This document shows, in pieces, positions 24,301 to 39,059 of a stretch of DNA of 64,000 bases (positions within the stretch are counted from its first letter, which is position 1; the number at the start of each line of letters is the position of its first letter). A program made the position numbers and the translations under genes. Source of the stretch: Prunella strophiata (Eukaryota > Chordata > Aves > Passeriformes > Prunellidae); NCBI GenBank assembly GCA_036583965.1, contig JAZBQD010000030.1, positions 87,031,300 through 87,095,299 on the forward strand. The letters run 5' to 3'. The notes beneath the pieces are model-generated. The model was not told the origin of the DNA. It saw nothing but the letters and a program-made list of their open reading frames with translations, and ran no database searches.

Positions 24301-27300
24301 TGAAATTTTTGAAATACAATTTCTATGTGTTTTGGTAGGAATAAAATAAAGGACATTTTAGAGTTTTTAACATTACCTGCTTTATGCACAAACAATTTTG
24401 AAACATAAGGTTTTGTGTCAGAATGTCAATACACTTCTCAAATTGTCATCCATATAGAAACTGTTTTTGGAATGGTTTAAGAGGGGTATTAGTACACAGT
24501 GAATTTGTTTGTTAGTCCTCTTTCTTCACACATCTGTTTCAAAACTCTTCTTCCAACTTTTCTAGAAATTATGTGTATATTCATATCTTTGAAAAAAACT
24601 AGATAAGAAATTCTTGGAAAAAAATCGCAAAATGGAACATGTAGTCAGCCATTTGAAGAATCCCTGTATGCTGAACTTTTCATCATGTGTCTCTGACTTG
24701 GATCAGAATTAGCAACAAACATATCCTCAGTTCTTCCCTTTCTGAAAGACTGACTTGAATTTGTTAGCATTTTGTTTTATCTTTCAGGATTAGGCTTTAG
24801 CTGTCAAATACAAAACCCTAGCTAAAACCTGAGTTCTTTTGGTGTAATGGTCATTGCAGGTGATACGTGTTTCCTTTATTGTATATAAATGTTCTTAAAT
24901 GTATTATCTTCAAAATATCAGTGTATCAAAACCAGTGTTTGCTCTGAGGCCAACCCTTATTTTCTATCAAATTGTTCTGAATACTGTAATAATTGGTGAT
25001 TGTTTGTCATCAGGTGAAGTTAAAACTAAGCTCTGCAGAGGTCTTCTGTGCCCTTCCCTATCTGTGAAGGGAATTGCTAATTGCTTAAAACCTTTCTGCA
25101 TCTGTTTCAGTGTTTCTCTAACATTTTGGCTGTCCTTGTCTTGTTTCTTCATCTTCTTTTTCACTGCTTGACCTTCTCATGTGAGTTATCTTTACTGGCC
25201 ACTTACTAAAAGACTGTATCTGCTGGCTATGTTCTTGTTTTGAAAACACTAGCAAAGAGCAATTCTGAAATAAAATTGTGATTGCATGCCCATCCAAGGT
25301 TTATTGCTTGGTAGATATTGCAGGTAATGGCACTAAGGAAGATATGATAGCATGTGTTAGCAATCAAAATGTAGCCCTGGTAGATTTGTAATCTCATTTA
25401 TGTGTTGGTAGTGTTTGGAGAAGCTCTGTAGACCTGAAGCAGAATTCTTGCTGCCCTTAGGCCATCAATTTACACATACTTCTGGTTCTGCAGATTTTCT
25501 TTGAAAGGATAGATGTGTGTGGTTGGCTTGTTTTGTTTTGGGTTGGGTTTTTTTAGTGAAGAATTGTTTCATAACATTTGGTGGTAATTAGCCTGAGTCA
25601 GTCATTTGGGTTGGGGGGGTGGGAAATCCTGCCCTGCTGAGAATCAAAGAAATCTTGTGATTCTGATTTTTGTGGACCCCATGATCTCATTCAATTTTTT
25701 GGTAAAACTTTTGTATAGGTACACAAGATGCCATTCAAAGTTTGTGGATGTGTATGTATTAGTCTAATGGTTTATTCTTTAAATTGGCATTATAAATTTG
25801 ACTGATTAACATGTGCCAAAAACTTTCCAAAGCTGGTGCTTAAATCAGGATTATCTTCTCTTCTACTCACCAGTGTAAGTCGTCTTCAAGTACCAGGTGC
25901 ACACAGTTCTTCTGCCTCTCTGCTCCAGAGAGAGCACTGTTAGGAAAGAGAAGATTTTTTTACCTGTGGGGACATTGAAAGGCTGGACAAAGAAACAGTA
26001 CTGTCTTCCTTTGAGGTGATTCTTCCTTCAAGCTTTGTTCAAACAGGAGGTATTTTTGCCATGTGAGTTTTGAGTTTGGTTCTCAGACCTAAAGTGCTCA
26101 TTTTGAAGCTCCCATCAGGTTGTATTCTGCAGAAAAGAGGAGTCATGTTTCTGTGGTGAAGCCAGCCAGCTTTTTTAGGTGGCAAAGCTAAAATTGGCCT
26201 CTGAAACACAAGTTAAGCAAAGTGTGTAACATTTATCCTTACAGTTTATAATTGTGGCACTGTCTGCTTCAAAAATTTGTTACATAGGCGCAGAAACCCA
26301 TGCTAGAAATTTTGGTTGGTATGTCCTCTGTAGGGTTGCTCTTTTTTCTGTCTTCTGTTTCCTTTTTATCTCACAAAGATAGTAATATATATTTAATAAA
26401 AATAAATTGCCCTGAGTTTGCTTTGTCTCGGGTATTTTTTTGAGATGTTGAATATTGATTGACTCTTCTGGAGCTCATTAATGCCTGTCATCAGCAGTAA
26501 ACATTGGAATTCTGATTGAAGGAAGTTTGCACATTTAAAGTTACTCCAAGCTGGTTAAATGCAAGGTGAGAATAACTGTTTTTTTGCAAAGGAATGAATG
26601 AATGAATCGTGTACCCCGTGTATGGGGTCAGAATCAGTACTAGATGATGCATCATGCTTTTTATCCTTGATATTGTATTGTCATGGTAGGTTTATTTCTG
26701 ATTCCTGGGGCATCACCAAAATTTTGAGTGCTGTCCACACAGCATGTCTGTTCCTGGGCTGATTTTTTTTTTCTTTTAAATTTTGTTTTGTTTTGGTTTT
26801 GTTAGCCACCATATGTCAAATGTGCTAAGAACTTGAAGCTTTTGTACTGCTTTCTTAAGGTACCTAGTGCTTTTAAAAATTCAGCAGCTATAATTTGAGC
26901 ACTTGATATCTTCACAGTCTGTAGGTAGGTTCTAGTTTTGAAAAGACTTAATTTTTTCTGGGAATTGTTACTTTATATTTGTCAAGAAGAAAACACTTGT
27001 GCCATTTGTGATATTGCTGATTTAAATGAAAGGTTGCTATAACTGATATTTTGGAGAAAAATAGTGTGTATGCTTTAGCAATTAACAGTGAGTTTTTGAG
27101 ACTGTTGCTCTTAGGGTCCATGTCATAGACTTTGTGTTCTGAAGCATGTGGGATGCTTGTGCTCTTTTGCAGTTTGAGATGTGTAACTTCCCTAAAGGAT
27201 CTGTTCTTGTTATAGGATCCATATTTGCCATCATAGTCTGCTGAAAGGAATGGTAAATTACAAAGAAAACCAATATAACTAAAATTGTGCAGAAAGGAGA

Positions 27301-29204
27301 GGAAATTGTTCTGCCTTCTTTGAAGTTAACCAGAAATTTCAAAATGTTTTAAGTATAAAAGTACAATTTAGTGTTTTCAGATCTTTGTTAGTTTTAAAAA
27401 ACTCAGAGATGATACTCTTAGCTTCATTTTTAGGCAAAGATGTTTGGATCGTGAAGCCAGTGTCTTCATATTTCTCTTAGTGAAGCTTCTGTTCCTGTAG
27501 GTCAGTAAAGCCATTTTAAAGTGTATGCAGAAAACACCATGGAAATACACCAGAAGAGCCCATGTGGTTGAGTAATACGCATGGAAAAATGCCTCCGCCT
27601 TTTGTTTCCTTTTGTCACAGAAAGGAAAAAAAAAAAACAAACCCTAACCTCATGTTATTGTCTTTTAATCTCCCCTGCACGGAGAAAGCTCTGGCCCAGA
27701 TCTTCCCATTTTAATTGTGGAATTGGAGTACCAACCTTGAAATTACTTAATTATCCTCCCTCCCCCCATCAGCACCCTCTCTCTCTCAGTATGGAATTTA
27801 TCTGTTTCTCAGGTTGTCAGTAGGCACGTGAAGGACAAAATTTAATAAAACTGTAACTAGAATTGTTAAATGAAATGATGGAAATATTTAGAAGTCTGTT
27901 CTTTGAGCCTTTCTGTACTAGAAACAAAGCATTTGGCATGTGTGTTTGAAAGTGGACAGCATATGTTTTCCTGGCTTTTGTTTTTTAGCAACAGATCATG
28001 TGTTTAAATGGCAGCATGACATTTTGATTTCTAGCCTGCATAAAAGGAAGATCATTTAGTCAGGTTAGCTATTGAGAAAGAGCTATTCAACAAGGCTCTT
28101 GTGTACTCTTCAGAGAGAGCTTTGACTGTTGTGACTGCCTACTACAAATGAGGGATTTTTTAATTTGTTTTCTTTTGGTTTTTTTTGGTTCCCAAAAGAA
28201 AGGACAGACCTGGACATCTATAAATGCTTTGGGTTTAGGTAGTTGAATGAGCTTGGGAAGTACTGTATGAAGACAGGGACACGTGATTATTCTATATCCA
28301 TAAATAAACTGCACTGAAGTGGTGACGTATTCAGAGCTTCTGAAAGTTGTCTAAATTTACTTTGAAATATTTAGCAATGATAATTTTTAAAATCCAGATA
28401 GGGATAAGAGCTTTTTTTAAAAAAATGTCATCATCTTTTCAAGTACCCTTCAGACTGACTGAGGTTTTGCTTTGATCTCCCCTCCCTGTTTTCCAACATG
28501 AAGCAACCCCCTGTCAAAAGGTTCCTTACCCAGAAAATCTTTAAAAAATACAACAGACAAAATAAAACAACTCCTAACAAACAAGAAAATGAGAACTGGG
28601 ACACTATTGGAGTAAAGGTTGAATTCACCTGGTGGTTGTTGTTATGGTTTACATACATTTTGAGTGTTGGGACGGGACAAATTTCTTTGCCCAAAGCAGA
28701 TTGAGCAGTTGTTTGAGAACTATGAAATAGCAACTGGCTTCTTCAAGGGATGGTGGGAAGAAGTCTTTCTGAAATGCCTGGCAGAGAAAGGTAGCTCTGA
28801 ATTTTCTTTCTTGTAAATGAAATTTTATTAAGCTGTGATTGCCATCTATGTCATACTGTAAAGATGGTTGAAAAATGTGCTGATTCTCATTTCATTCAGT
28901 TTATTGTCATACCGTATGGGATTTAAATGAGACCTAATGGAGTAGTAATTGGATTTGATTGGATTTGCAGTGCCTGTGTGACATGAAGGAGGATTCATGG
29001 TACTGTGCTCAGTCTGTTGTAGAGAGCAAATGCAAAAATTAAATCTCATACAAAACTAGAAACAAATTGATTGAATATATCCTTAAAAAAAAAAAAAAGG
29101 GAAGTTGAGGAAAATTATAGCTGAAGAATTTCACTCTAGGCTTTGTCAAAATGCTTCTGACAGGCTCAGAGACTGCATGATTCAGTTGGGAGATATTTTC
29201 AATT

Positions 29205-29275
29205 AACTGTATATTTTCATATATATATATAAACTGTATATTTTCAGTATATTAACTGTATATTGTATATAAATA
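29205..29275. repeat. AT-rich cluster with three aactgtatat copies
   Basis: The 15-base unit aactgtatattttca occurs at 29205-29219 and again exactly at 29232-29246, separated by an AT dinucleotide run (29219-29230). A third partial copy, aactgtatatt, starts at 29254. It looks like a local tandem duplication seeded on a microsatellite. Confidence 0.8.
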
Positions 29276-32200
29276 CAGTAAAGTTATTATTAGTTTAGAA
29301 GTTTAGTTAAAATTGTTGTGTATGATATTCTCTGTTATGCTTTAACAGAAGAAAACATATGGGTTACTGATTTGAATTTGGTTCAAACCTGTAATATCCA
29401 AAGTTGCTGCCTTATAAAGTGATGTCTGTGAATATGTTTGAAAAAGGGTTTTGAGACTAAGTGCCTGAAGAAAATGGTAGCTGCTCTTCATTGGCACTGC
29501 TTTTGAATTAAGGCCATCTTGAATTCTGGAGTGCAACCCTGCATTTGTTTATTAGGTGTTACCCTGAATTTCTTTTTGAATTAGCTCTATACTCTAGAAC
29601 GTACCAGATTTTAACCAAGATAATTTCTTGTTTTCAGACTTTTCTGAGTATTGTTAATGACTGTATTCAGGTAAAAAACCAAACAGAAACAAAAAATACC
29701 CACCTCTAATTGTGGGAGTCTTGATGTAAGAAGCACAGGCTTGGAATATGCAGTCCTAAATATAGCCACATTAATAATGAATGCTTTACTCTCTCCTGAA
29801 TTTTGTGCAGTCTTGATACCAGAAGCACTTGCAATATATATATAGTGAGTTATATCCTTACCATAAAATGTTCTGGACAGATCAGGTTTAGAAACTTTGT
29901 CTAAACCAGTCTCCTATTTTTGATCATCATACTTATATTTAAAATAGAGATAAGGCTTTCTGGGTAGAATGCACTTACTAACCAACATATATTGCTCCAG
30001 TTATTTGGCACACACAATTTTTTTTTCTGTTGTTTCATAGCAGTCTCTTGAATAGCTTCATTTAAAAACCAGGTAAGCTTACATTTTAATATGCCTGCAA
30101 AGAAAGAAAAAAATTCCTTATTATTTCTACATTGAATTAAAATACTATTTCCCTTTCTCCTTGATCCTTTTCTGTTTTAAAACAACAAATAAACAGAATC
30201 CTGTTGCAGGGTTAGTAAATAGAATTTGCCACATAATTAGGCAGTAACACATACTTCCAAAGAAAAAGGGAAATCAGCAGTTAAAATGGTTTAAGTAAAG
30301 CATCAAGAAGTCATACTCTTAAATTAAAATACCATTTGTCAATGAATACCACTTGTCAAAATGAGGGAGAATATTATTTTCTTTTATGTAGACTTCAGAT
30401 AAATATTTTTTGTGTTTCTGGGAAGTTGGCATGTTATACTACTGCTGTTACAATGTTTTGTTGGGAAAAAGAAGTTTTGGAAAAACCAAAATAGTAGTTG
30501 AGGATGGAGAGGTAAGCAGAAGTCTTTGTAATTACTTGAGTCAATATGTCTTTTTTCAAAGAAGTGGACCTGGAAGCTATTATCTTGGGGGCAAATTTGG
30601 ACAAGGTAATTGGCTTTGACCTTTTGCCAGATGTCTAACAGTTCCTTTTCCCCTCTGCCTTGCATCCAGATAAATGTCATGCCTTTAGGTTTTTGTTCCC
30701 TTGTTCTGGTTTCAAGAGTGGAGCTGCTTATGTAGCTAATCTGCGCTTAAAATTATTTCCACTTCTAACTCCAGTAGGACTCTCTTTTGGGGTATTCAGA
30801 CAGAATTGACATAATTGGATTTCTGCCCAGATACTGTATTTAGATAGCTTTGGAGATGTCATTAATTTGACAGCTGCCATAGGAAATCTTTGTTTTGACT
30901 ATTGTTACAGGGCCTGCAATGTTTCTATTGCATTTTCATTTGTAGTCTGCCACTGAACTGCTGTGATTAAAATGAGTAGAAGTAAGACGCCATCAAATGT
31001 GTACAAGACATGAAAGGGGAAAAAATCAGTGCTAAAAACTTCAGAAGGTAGGCTGTTGCCAAATTTTATTTGGGTATGATGAGATTCTGGAATACCTAGT
31101 TATCTTCCAAACACCAGTAACAAGCACAGCCTGCGGCTAGAGCTGCTGTGTGCTGTGATGGAACCAAAGCTGCATTAACACTTTTCTTGTTGCCAACCTA
31201 AAGCAAAGTTTCTGTGTGGATTCAGAGCAAAAACTGCTTCAACTGCTTGTCTGATGGTTAACTTGGAAGAAAAACCAGGTTTTTGGAGGAACTGTGTTCT
31301 TAGGAAGTGGAGGTCCTAGCAACTCTGCCATTATTTCCAAAAGGCAACAGTGGATCTAAGGATCTTTGTCCTGCACAGTGAAGGTGGAGATTTTGGGGAC
31401 TGCTGTTCTGCCATGTTCAAAGATGCTCACTGTAGCACCTACCAAGCTGTATAAGTGGCAAAACCACTTCAAAATTCCATGTGTTTGTCTTCCAGTTTCC
31501 TTTGGCTCTTAGATGTGAACCTCTAGTTTGGTTGTTTTGTACTTGAACCTTATGCAGGTTATTGCAATTTGAACCTTGTTGTTTTTCATCAGTTATATCA
31601 TCAAGAGGAGACTCAGAAAAACTTTATATCTGAAATATCGGTTTTTCACAGTGTTGATACACAAATAGACTGTGACAAAAAAATCTTACTCCTCCCAAAG
31701 AAGATAATTTTCATCAGACCATTACTGAGTATTAAAACCAGATATTGTTTGAACCTATTCTGGTGTCAGTAAGGGATTTTGTGTTGAGCGGTCTCCCCCC
31801 ACCTCAATTTTACTATTGCATTCATTCTAGTTTGTTGTCTGATTATGTGAGTTCTTCAGCCCTGTGCTTTTTGGCATTGTAAACTGAAATACTAAGTTTC
31901 AGTAAACAGTAGATCTCTGCTCTTCTTGATGGTGGTAGTTTAGAGAGGTTTCTTCAGCCTGCTCCCTCAGCTGAAGTCGTCATAGATTTCTTCACCTGAG
32001 GGCCAGGAAGCCTGGACTTCTTTTTGCTGTCCTGTCCAAGTCAAGTGGCTCGTTCATGCTGACAGTAATTCAGATGCAGTTTGCCTTAACAGAATAAGGC
32101 AGAGTTTGCAAAATCTTCAGTGTCAGATACTCTGCTTGGACAGTAATGCCTAGAGCATCCTTATTCTTGGTGGCTGAGCATCTGGAGGAAGGATAAAACC

Positions 32201-33564
32201 CAGACACCCTCAGCAAACAGGCTCAGGTGTGGGGAATGATGGCAGCTTTTGCTGGGGAGTGCCCAAACCAGGCCTTGTTCTGTCAGTGTAAATTATGCAC
32301 TTGCCACTTTGCAGTTTGAGTTATCAAGAAGTTTCTGACAGTGATTTCTTTGAAGAGATCAGTCACAATCTACTCTGTGCATTTCCTCTAGTTCCCTGTG
32401 TCTGCCTGGTGGCTTCAAAGACAAACACTGACCTTAACCTATCCCTCTTAAAATCACCATTGCCATATATTTTAGCACCAAAACAGTAGTGGCAGTGTTG
32501 TTTTAAATTCAGACAGTGCTATGTTGAATGTACACATAGGGAAAATTTTCTTCAGACTAAGAATGAATAATTTACCAGAATAGAAACTCTAATAAGGATT
32601 TCAGTCAGCCTTAACTTTGACTTGCCAGAAGGCTAAGTTTGCCTTACTTGACTCTCTGTGGCTCCTGGTACAGCACATTTTCTGTTACATCTCACCCCAA
32701 AGCAAATCATCTCAAACCATGTAACTGTGAGATCTATTTGCTTATTTTAAGTGTTAGTCATCTTAGCCATGAGTGGTAACCAGTTGTGTCTGCCTAGTGT
32801 TTCTCTGATACTGAGTTCATATTACATTCTTCTGTGGTAGCTAATTCATTGGAATATGTGGGTTTCAGTTCTCTAAAAACCATCTGTGAATCTTTTTTCC
32901 AGTGGAGGTTAATTTTCAGTAATCTACATGTGCAGATTACTAGATTATTCTAAAGACTATATTAACATGCTGTTTGTAGTCATCTTCCACAGTCCTGAAA
33001 TCTACAAGTATTGAGTTAAAAGCTCTGACTCTAGTAGAGAGGTTTGGAAGAACTGGTATAATTCAGTGGGTTGTATACGTCTTTGCCTTTGAAATGTTTT
33101 ACATAAAGATGCAATAGGAAAAACAGATTTGTGAAGGAGCTGCTTGGGGTTGGTAATTTGCTAACCGCTGGGATCATCCTCAAAAATTCTGAGCTGATTT
33201 TATATTTAATAGAAAAGACGTCATACAGTTTTTATGAACAAAGCATTCAATTATTGATAAGAAAAAGGCATGAAGCTCAAATGGAACCAGTTATTAAACT
33301 GTTTATGTTTAAAGCACTAGTTTATGAAATTCTTACTAATGATAGATGCTAAGATGTTTGTAAAAATGCTTATCTGTGATTTGAATAATAAGGCATCCTG
33401 TTAAGGAAACCAAAATAATTCTTATGCTCACACCATGGTCTGAGAAGCTCAGCTTAGTGAAGTGTTACCTAGGGTTGAAGTCTAATCCTTTCCTTTACCT
33501 AGAGACACGGTGAGACAAAGTTTAAGAACGGCCTTGGTACATACAGTTCAGTTTCTGCTTATCT

Positions 33565-33588
33565 ATTGGCTATAGATATATAGCCAAT
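33565..33588. repeat. Perfect 10-bp inverted repeat with paired CCAAT boxes
   Basis: Left arm attggctata (33565-33574), spacer gata (33575-33578), right arm tatagccaat (33579-33588). The arms are exact reverse complements. Each arm carries a CCAAT box, in opposite orientations. It could form a cruciform or be a symmetrical protein-binding site; chance remains possible in a window of this size. Confidence 0.8.
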
Positions 33589-36500
33589 GAGCAATGCAGG
33601 TCTTTCCATGTACATTTGTAAGGGCTTCTTGAAGTGGTTGGAGCTGTCCTAAGCAATGAATCAAGACCTTTGTTGCTTCTCCTCTGTGGGCTTTAGGGAT
33701 ATTTATTCCATATCCTTAAAGAGACAGCTTGTAAACCCTTAAAGAAAGAAAATAAGAAAGGTTGCGAGCTCTGTTTTCTTACTACAGATAAAGAAGAAAA
33801 AATAGGGGATTGATATAAAAAGGAGTTTGAATACTTCACTTTTTGCTGATAGTTCTTGAATAGGAATGGTAAAAAAAACCTGGAGCTATAAGGGTGGCAC
33901 AGCACCTTTGTTGTGAGCTTCCTTCAGCTTGCAGAGTGACTTGTCACAGCTTACACTTATTTTGGTGCTTGATTTGTGGATCCTCCACAGATATGTGGAG
34001 TTTTGGTCATGGGGGTTATTTGGTTTTGAGACTGCAATATTGCACGTCTTCTCAAAGAGTTCATAGCCTTCCTGTTGGGGAAGCTTTCTGGCCACCCATT
34101 CATGATTTTTCAACTGCGCGTTATATTTTTTTTTTAATTTTTCTCATGCAGGGGCTGCCACGGAAGTTTGCAGCTTGGCATAATCAAATATGAATTAGAT
34201 AATTATCAGCAGGTATCAAGATAGAAAATACTACTTAATCCAGGAATTTTAAAAATTGCTTATTACAATGAGTTTAGGTAGTAATTTGTTATCAGTATTT
34301 GGGTTTTTTAATAGCTCAGACTTTTAGGGGAGAGCTAGAGAATGTAAAAAGCATCTGATTTCTCTTAAAATAATGTAAATTTGTGCACTATATGTTGTAG
34401 AAATCTCAGAAGATGCATCCACTAACAGATGTATTTCTCCTCATTTCTTTCCAGTTTAAAAAGATGCTAATCATGCAAGTGATTGGGGGACATACATACA
34501 CTAAATAGAAAGCTTGCAATGGCAGTTAGGTTTTGAAAGACAGTAATTTATTTTAAATACTGATATTATTTAAACTACCAACTACTTGTGTGTCATGAGT
34601 AGATCAGGTCGTTGTGCAAATATATATAAAAAATATTCTTGTTTTTTGAAAACATGTACTCCAGAGAAAATGCATTTTACTGCAGGAGTTAAATGAGAAT
34701 ACAAGTCAGCATAGATTCTTTAATTGTGTGTGATTAAAGTGTGAGCTATGCATGTTTTCTCTAGCTGCAATTTCTCTTCCTATTCCCCCCAAGTATATGT
34801 TTATTTAAAGAAGAAAGAGTTGTTTGAAGGACCAATGATATGTGTCTAACTGCTTCCTCTTCGATACAGACAGCATGGCCAGAGGTGCACAGCTCTTGCA
34901 TCCAGACAGGAGCACAGAGAACGTGCACAACCTTCTGCCTGTGTGCTGTTCAGTAGAGACACGAATTTCTTAGGGTAACCTGTGCAACCTCTGGTGATGG
35001 CTTCAAACCTGGACTGCTTTAAAAAGGCCATTTTAAACACATAAATTTGTCTTTTCTTCAAGGGCTTTTTTAGACATTTTTATAGCTGGTATACAAGCTC
35101 AAATCTTTCCCAGTGTTTTAAGTATCTCACAGTGTTTTCTGCATGCAAGGCAGTGAACCTGTTCTTGTGCCTCATTTCACTTGCTTCCTCACTGTTAGGA
35201 AACCACAGTCTTAAGAGAAGAAAAGCTTAGTTGTAAAGACTATATAGTATGAAAGGATTTTAACTCTTCTGTTTGTTTTTAAAATATTCTACACATTGTA
35301 ATGCAGTATTTTAATTTGCTGCCTTTTTGAAACCTGAAATATGATGTAAATTCACTTTTCCTTTTTCTTTTGTCCCTGTGTTTCATACTGACTCTGAAAG
35401 TGTATTACTATTTTAACATAACCATTTTCTTAGCTGTAGAAGAAGGTAATATTAAGTGAGTTTTGAGGCAATATATATGACTAGGAGGTTTAAAATACGA
35501 AGCATATACTAGAGTGTTAAAAAACTTGTTGGGTTTCTTTTCCCTTTAAACAAATTCAGGCACTGAGCTTTTGAGTGCTTAGGCTGATCTGTCTGCTGCT
35601 CCATGGAACTGAATTGTGCTTGCCCAATTGTCTTCATAGTTAAAATATTTTGAACATAGCCTATTTTAATGTAACTCCTTTTGAAATATCTGCCTAATGG
35701 AGAAGTCTTAATGGAATACTTTAATAGCCCAAAGTGGTTACCTGCAATTGCTCCAGTGTATTTCAGTCAATTACAAAGGAAGGCAATATTTAATGTTGGA
35801 GTGAAGCTAGATGGTGTAATGAACTGGCAGATTGCCAACTTGATCTTCTCCACAGGAGAATTTGTATTAATGTGATGCTTTTCATTTGTTCTCCAGAAGG
35901 TCACCAGTAATATGTCAATTGGAGTTAAAATTCCCACTCTGTGCTGTACAGGTTTATGGTCAGATCATTCTTGTGTATTAGCATATTAAGTATCAAAGAG
36001 ATTATTTTAGCTATTTCATGTCAGAATTTAAATAGGAGGAGGTTGGGTATTGGGCAGAGAGCCTGAGAGAATTGTCATGGAAATAGTTGCTGTAAGGCTG
36101 AATCTGTATTTCAGCCATGGAGATAAAGAAAATGGGGCACATTAGAGCTATTAGTGAAAGAAGTGGTTAATAACTGTGGATGTTACTTGTAATGTAATCA
36201 TTATAAGACTACTAATTTATTCTGTGAGGTAGTAACCTTTATAATAATGTTCTTGTGTTAGATGTTACTGATATTTACCCTCTGGTGTTCGTTTGCAAGC
36301 ATCAAGTTCAAACTTTTATTTCTGACTATTGACAGAGGCTTTTTACTGTGGAACTTTTATAGTCCTTGTGTTTGAAAGACCTTGATTTAGAAAGCAAATG
36401 AGTGACTAAAGTTATTGTTGAAGACTAGATAAATTTGTCTTTTTGCTTTGTGTGTTTGTAATCCCTTGTTCATCCAATTCCTATGCTCTGCCATTCCTAT

Positions 36501-39059
36501 TCCTTGTCATAGTCTTCTGTTCCTCTGCTCTGAGCCTCAGGGGAGGTGTAGGGTATGAGGAGACTCATGAGTGGTAGGGAGCTGTGGCATTTTGCATATG
36601 GCAGGGCTGACATGGCTCCAGTAGTAGATGCATTGAGTGAGGTGTGGCAAATGGACATCATGCTAAATGGTACAGAGGTGATGGGCACTGGGGAGAAGAC
36701 TGCCCACCTCTGTGCCTCCATTTGCTTTGCTGACTTTCAAAAAAAGTTGTTGACTTGGTTTCCTGAGTTTTCCAGTGTTGCTCCAGTTTGTCTTTTGGGT
36801 AAACACTAAGTCTTGTGTGCTGCAAGGCTTTTGAAGGTGATTGAAAATAATTTTGTACTCTCAAAATTTAGCAATTCATTCCCCAGAATGTCTGTGCTAT
36901 CAAATATTTCTTTCTAGTCCTGGCTAGTAGGACATAGCAGGAGAACCAGAAAACTCGATGTGTGGTGCAAACTCTGCCTGGGGGCAGGTAGTCCCAAGCC
37001 CTAACTGCTATTATAATTTTTTGACCCTTGAGAAGAAAGGTCCTGAACTTCTGTAACTGAGGATTGTGTCAAGGAACGCATTCTAAAGGAACGTTTCAAG
37101 GAGCATTTTAAATATAATTGAAATATTTGAGGTCTGGGTTTTCATCCTGAGTTTGTGTCACTTGGCAAATCACAATGTTTTGGGCAAAGCTTTGGACTGT
37201 GGGGGTGTGTGATGGAAATTGGCTACTCCTCTGGGGAAGTGACTGTTAAGTGTGACTCGTAGCAGAAGACTTCCTCTGACTCTTCCAAAGCCAAGTGAAG
37301 ATTTTTATCATGAGAAAAATAGAAAATGGGGTTACAATGCAATAGGATTGAACCCAAGGAGGACAGAGACCAGTCTGCATCTCTGTTAGATTAACAGAGT
37401 TTTATTTCAATCTAAGTGTTGTTAGGAGTGATGGTTTTTTTGTGCATCTTCTTCCTTTGACTATTTGCACTATCACCATTAACATTCCAAACTACTTTCA
37501 ATGTGTGTTAATTGAGCTGCCAAAATAAAACCATTCTAGCTCAACAGAAGGAAGTTAGCATTGTTGTGTTGAGATAAACACATGACTCATTCTTTTCTTA
37601 AGCGTTTAGATGAAATTTGGACTCTTTCTTTTTCCAACTGTACTTCTCTATTTGACTAATAAATACAGGGCTCATTTTTCAGGTATTGATGATGAATAAT
37701 GCTTTTTTCCAGCTCACTTTCAAACACATGTTCTATTTGAAAGTATGCATTTGTGAAGGTGGAAGCAGTAATTGAGGGAGGTATTGTGTTTTTCTTTAGG
37801 GAAAACAAAAATGCCCTAATAAAATCAGAGGCTTGGTACAGCACTTCAGTGATAGATGGTAATGAGCAGTAGAAGGATTTGTGAGGTAGGACAAGGAAAG
37901 ATACTACTATTCAGAAGATCTTGTACCAAAAAAATGAGGAGATTTTTATTTTCTCTTTTTTACCTCATAATATTAAAAATGTCCTTGTATTATTGACAGG
38001 AGAAAAACATGTCCTACAAAACATTCAGCCAGCAGGAAAATAGATCTGCTCTGCCTCGGGGTTTTAATGTTGCTTCATTTATTAAAGCCTCTCTCTCACT
38101 TACTTGATATCTGTCCTGCAATTTCAATAGAGCAGTTTTCAGTGGGAACACAGTTAAGGTCTGTAATTGGTTAGAAAAATTGATACAGCAAAGTGTTGCT
38201 GCCTGTGGTCTGAGTCTGCAGACCACTGAAAACCCAGGTGGGACAGCAGCTATTCCAGCCACCACCTGGAAGAGGAGAAGAGATTGGTCGCCCTCCAGTC
38301 TGCTTTCTGCTGTCACAGGCAAATCTTCATTCAGGTGGTGAACTGGATCAGGAGGCTCTTCTGTTGGAATAACATTTTCTCATAGTTTGCCATCCTCCAT
38401 TGTTCATTTATTTGTTTTAATCTTGTGTGTTTTTCAGCAGGGCTGGCAACAGTTTGTTTCCCCTTGCAGTTGATGGGGACCAAAGGGTGAGCTTCCAGGA
38501 GCTGAGAGTCAGGGAGTCTCATGTTCTTTACCCCCTAACAATATGTTTAGGTTTAAGTGTTTGTAATACTGTGACTTTAGTAGTTCTGTTACTCCATCTA
38601 TTAATGAATGAGAGAATAAATCTCACTTTGAAACATTTATGTAAGGTATTTATAATACCTTTGTCAATACTTTTTATTCTCCCTTCACTTTGTTATCGTG
38701 CATGGGATCACTGGGTGACTTGCTCCTTTGAAGTTAATTTCTTCATATGAGGCTTTTGTAGAGTCACAACTGCTTGGAATCTGTTCAGAAAAGACTTTGA
38801 GCAGAAACATTTGTGCATGAGTGGTCTGGGGTTGTGTAGGAGTTTTAACACATTGTCCTTATGAGGTAGAGGCTGCAGCACAAGAAGTTGCTGAGAATTT
38901 TTTCTTCTTTTTGAATTGGATCTTAATGGGTTGATATTGCCTGAATTTGTTAGACATCCTGTGGAGTTAGAAGGGTCATTAAAAACAGATCAAGTGTTTA
39001 AATATTCTGACCTCTCTTTGAACAGTTACTTTTGCAGCTAGAAATATTTAACAGAACAA

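Larger units (their letters stand above)
18301..39059. other. Intron 1 segment, no gene recognised
   Basis: AT-rich intronic DNA. It contains a GAAT tetranucleotide tract at 26592-26608, an A14 run at 29085-29098, an AT dinucleotide and direct-repeat cluster at 29205-29275, and a perfect inverted repeat at 33565-33588. Open frames are at most about 115 codons and none shows a family signature. No clear CR1 copy was recognised. Confidence 0.55.
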
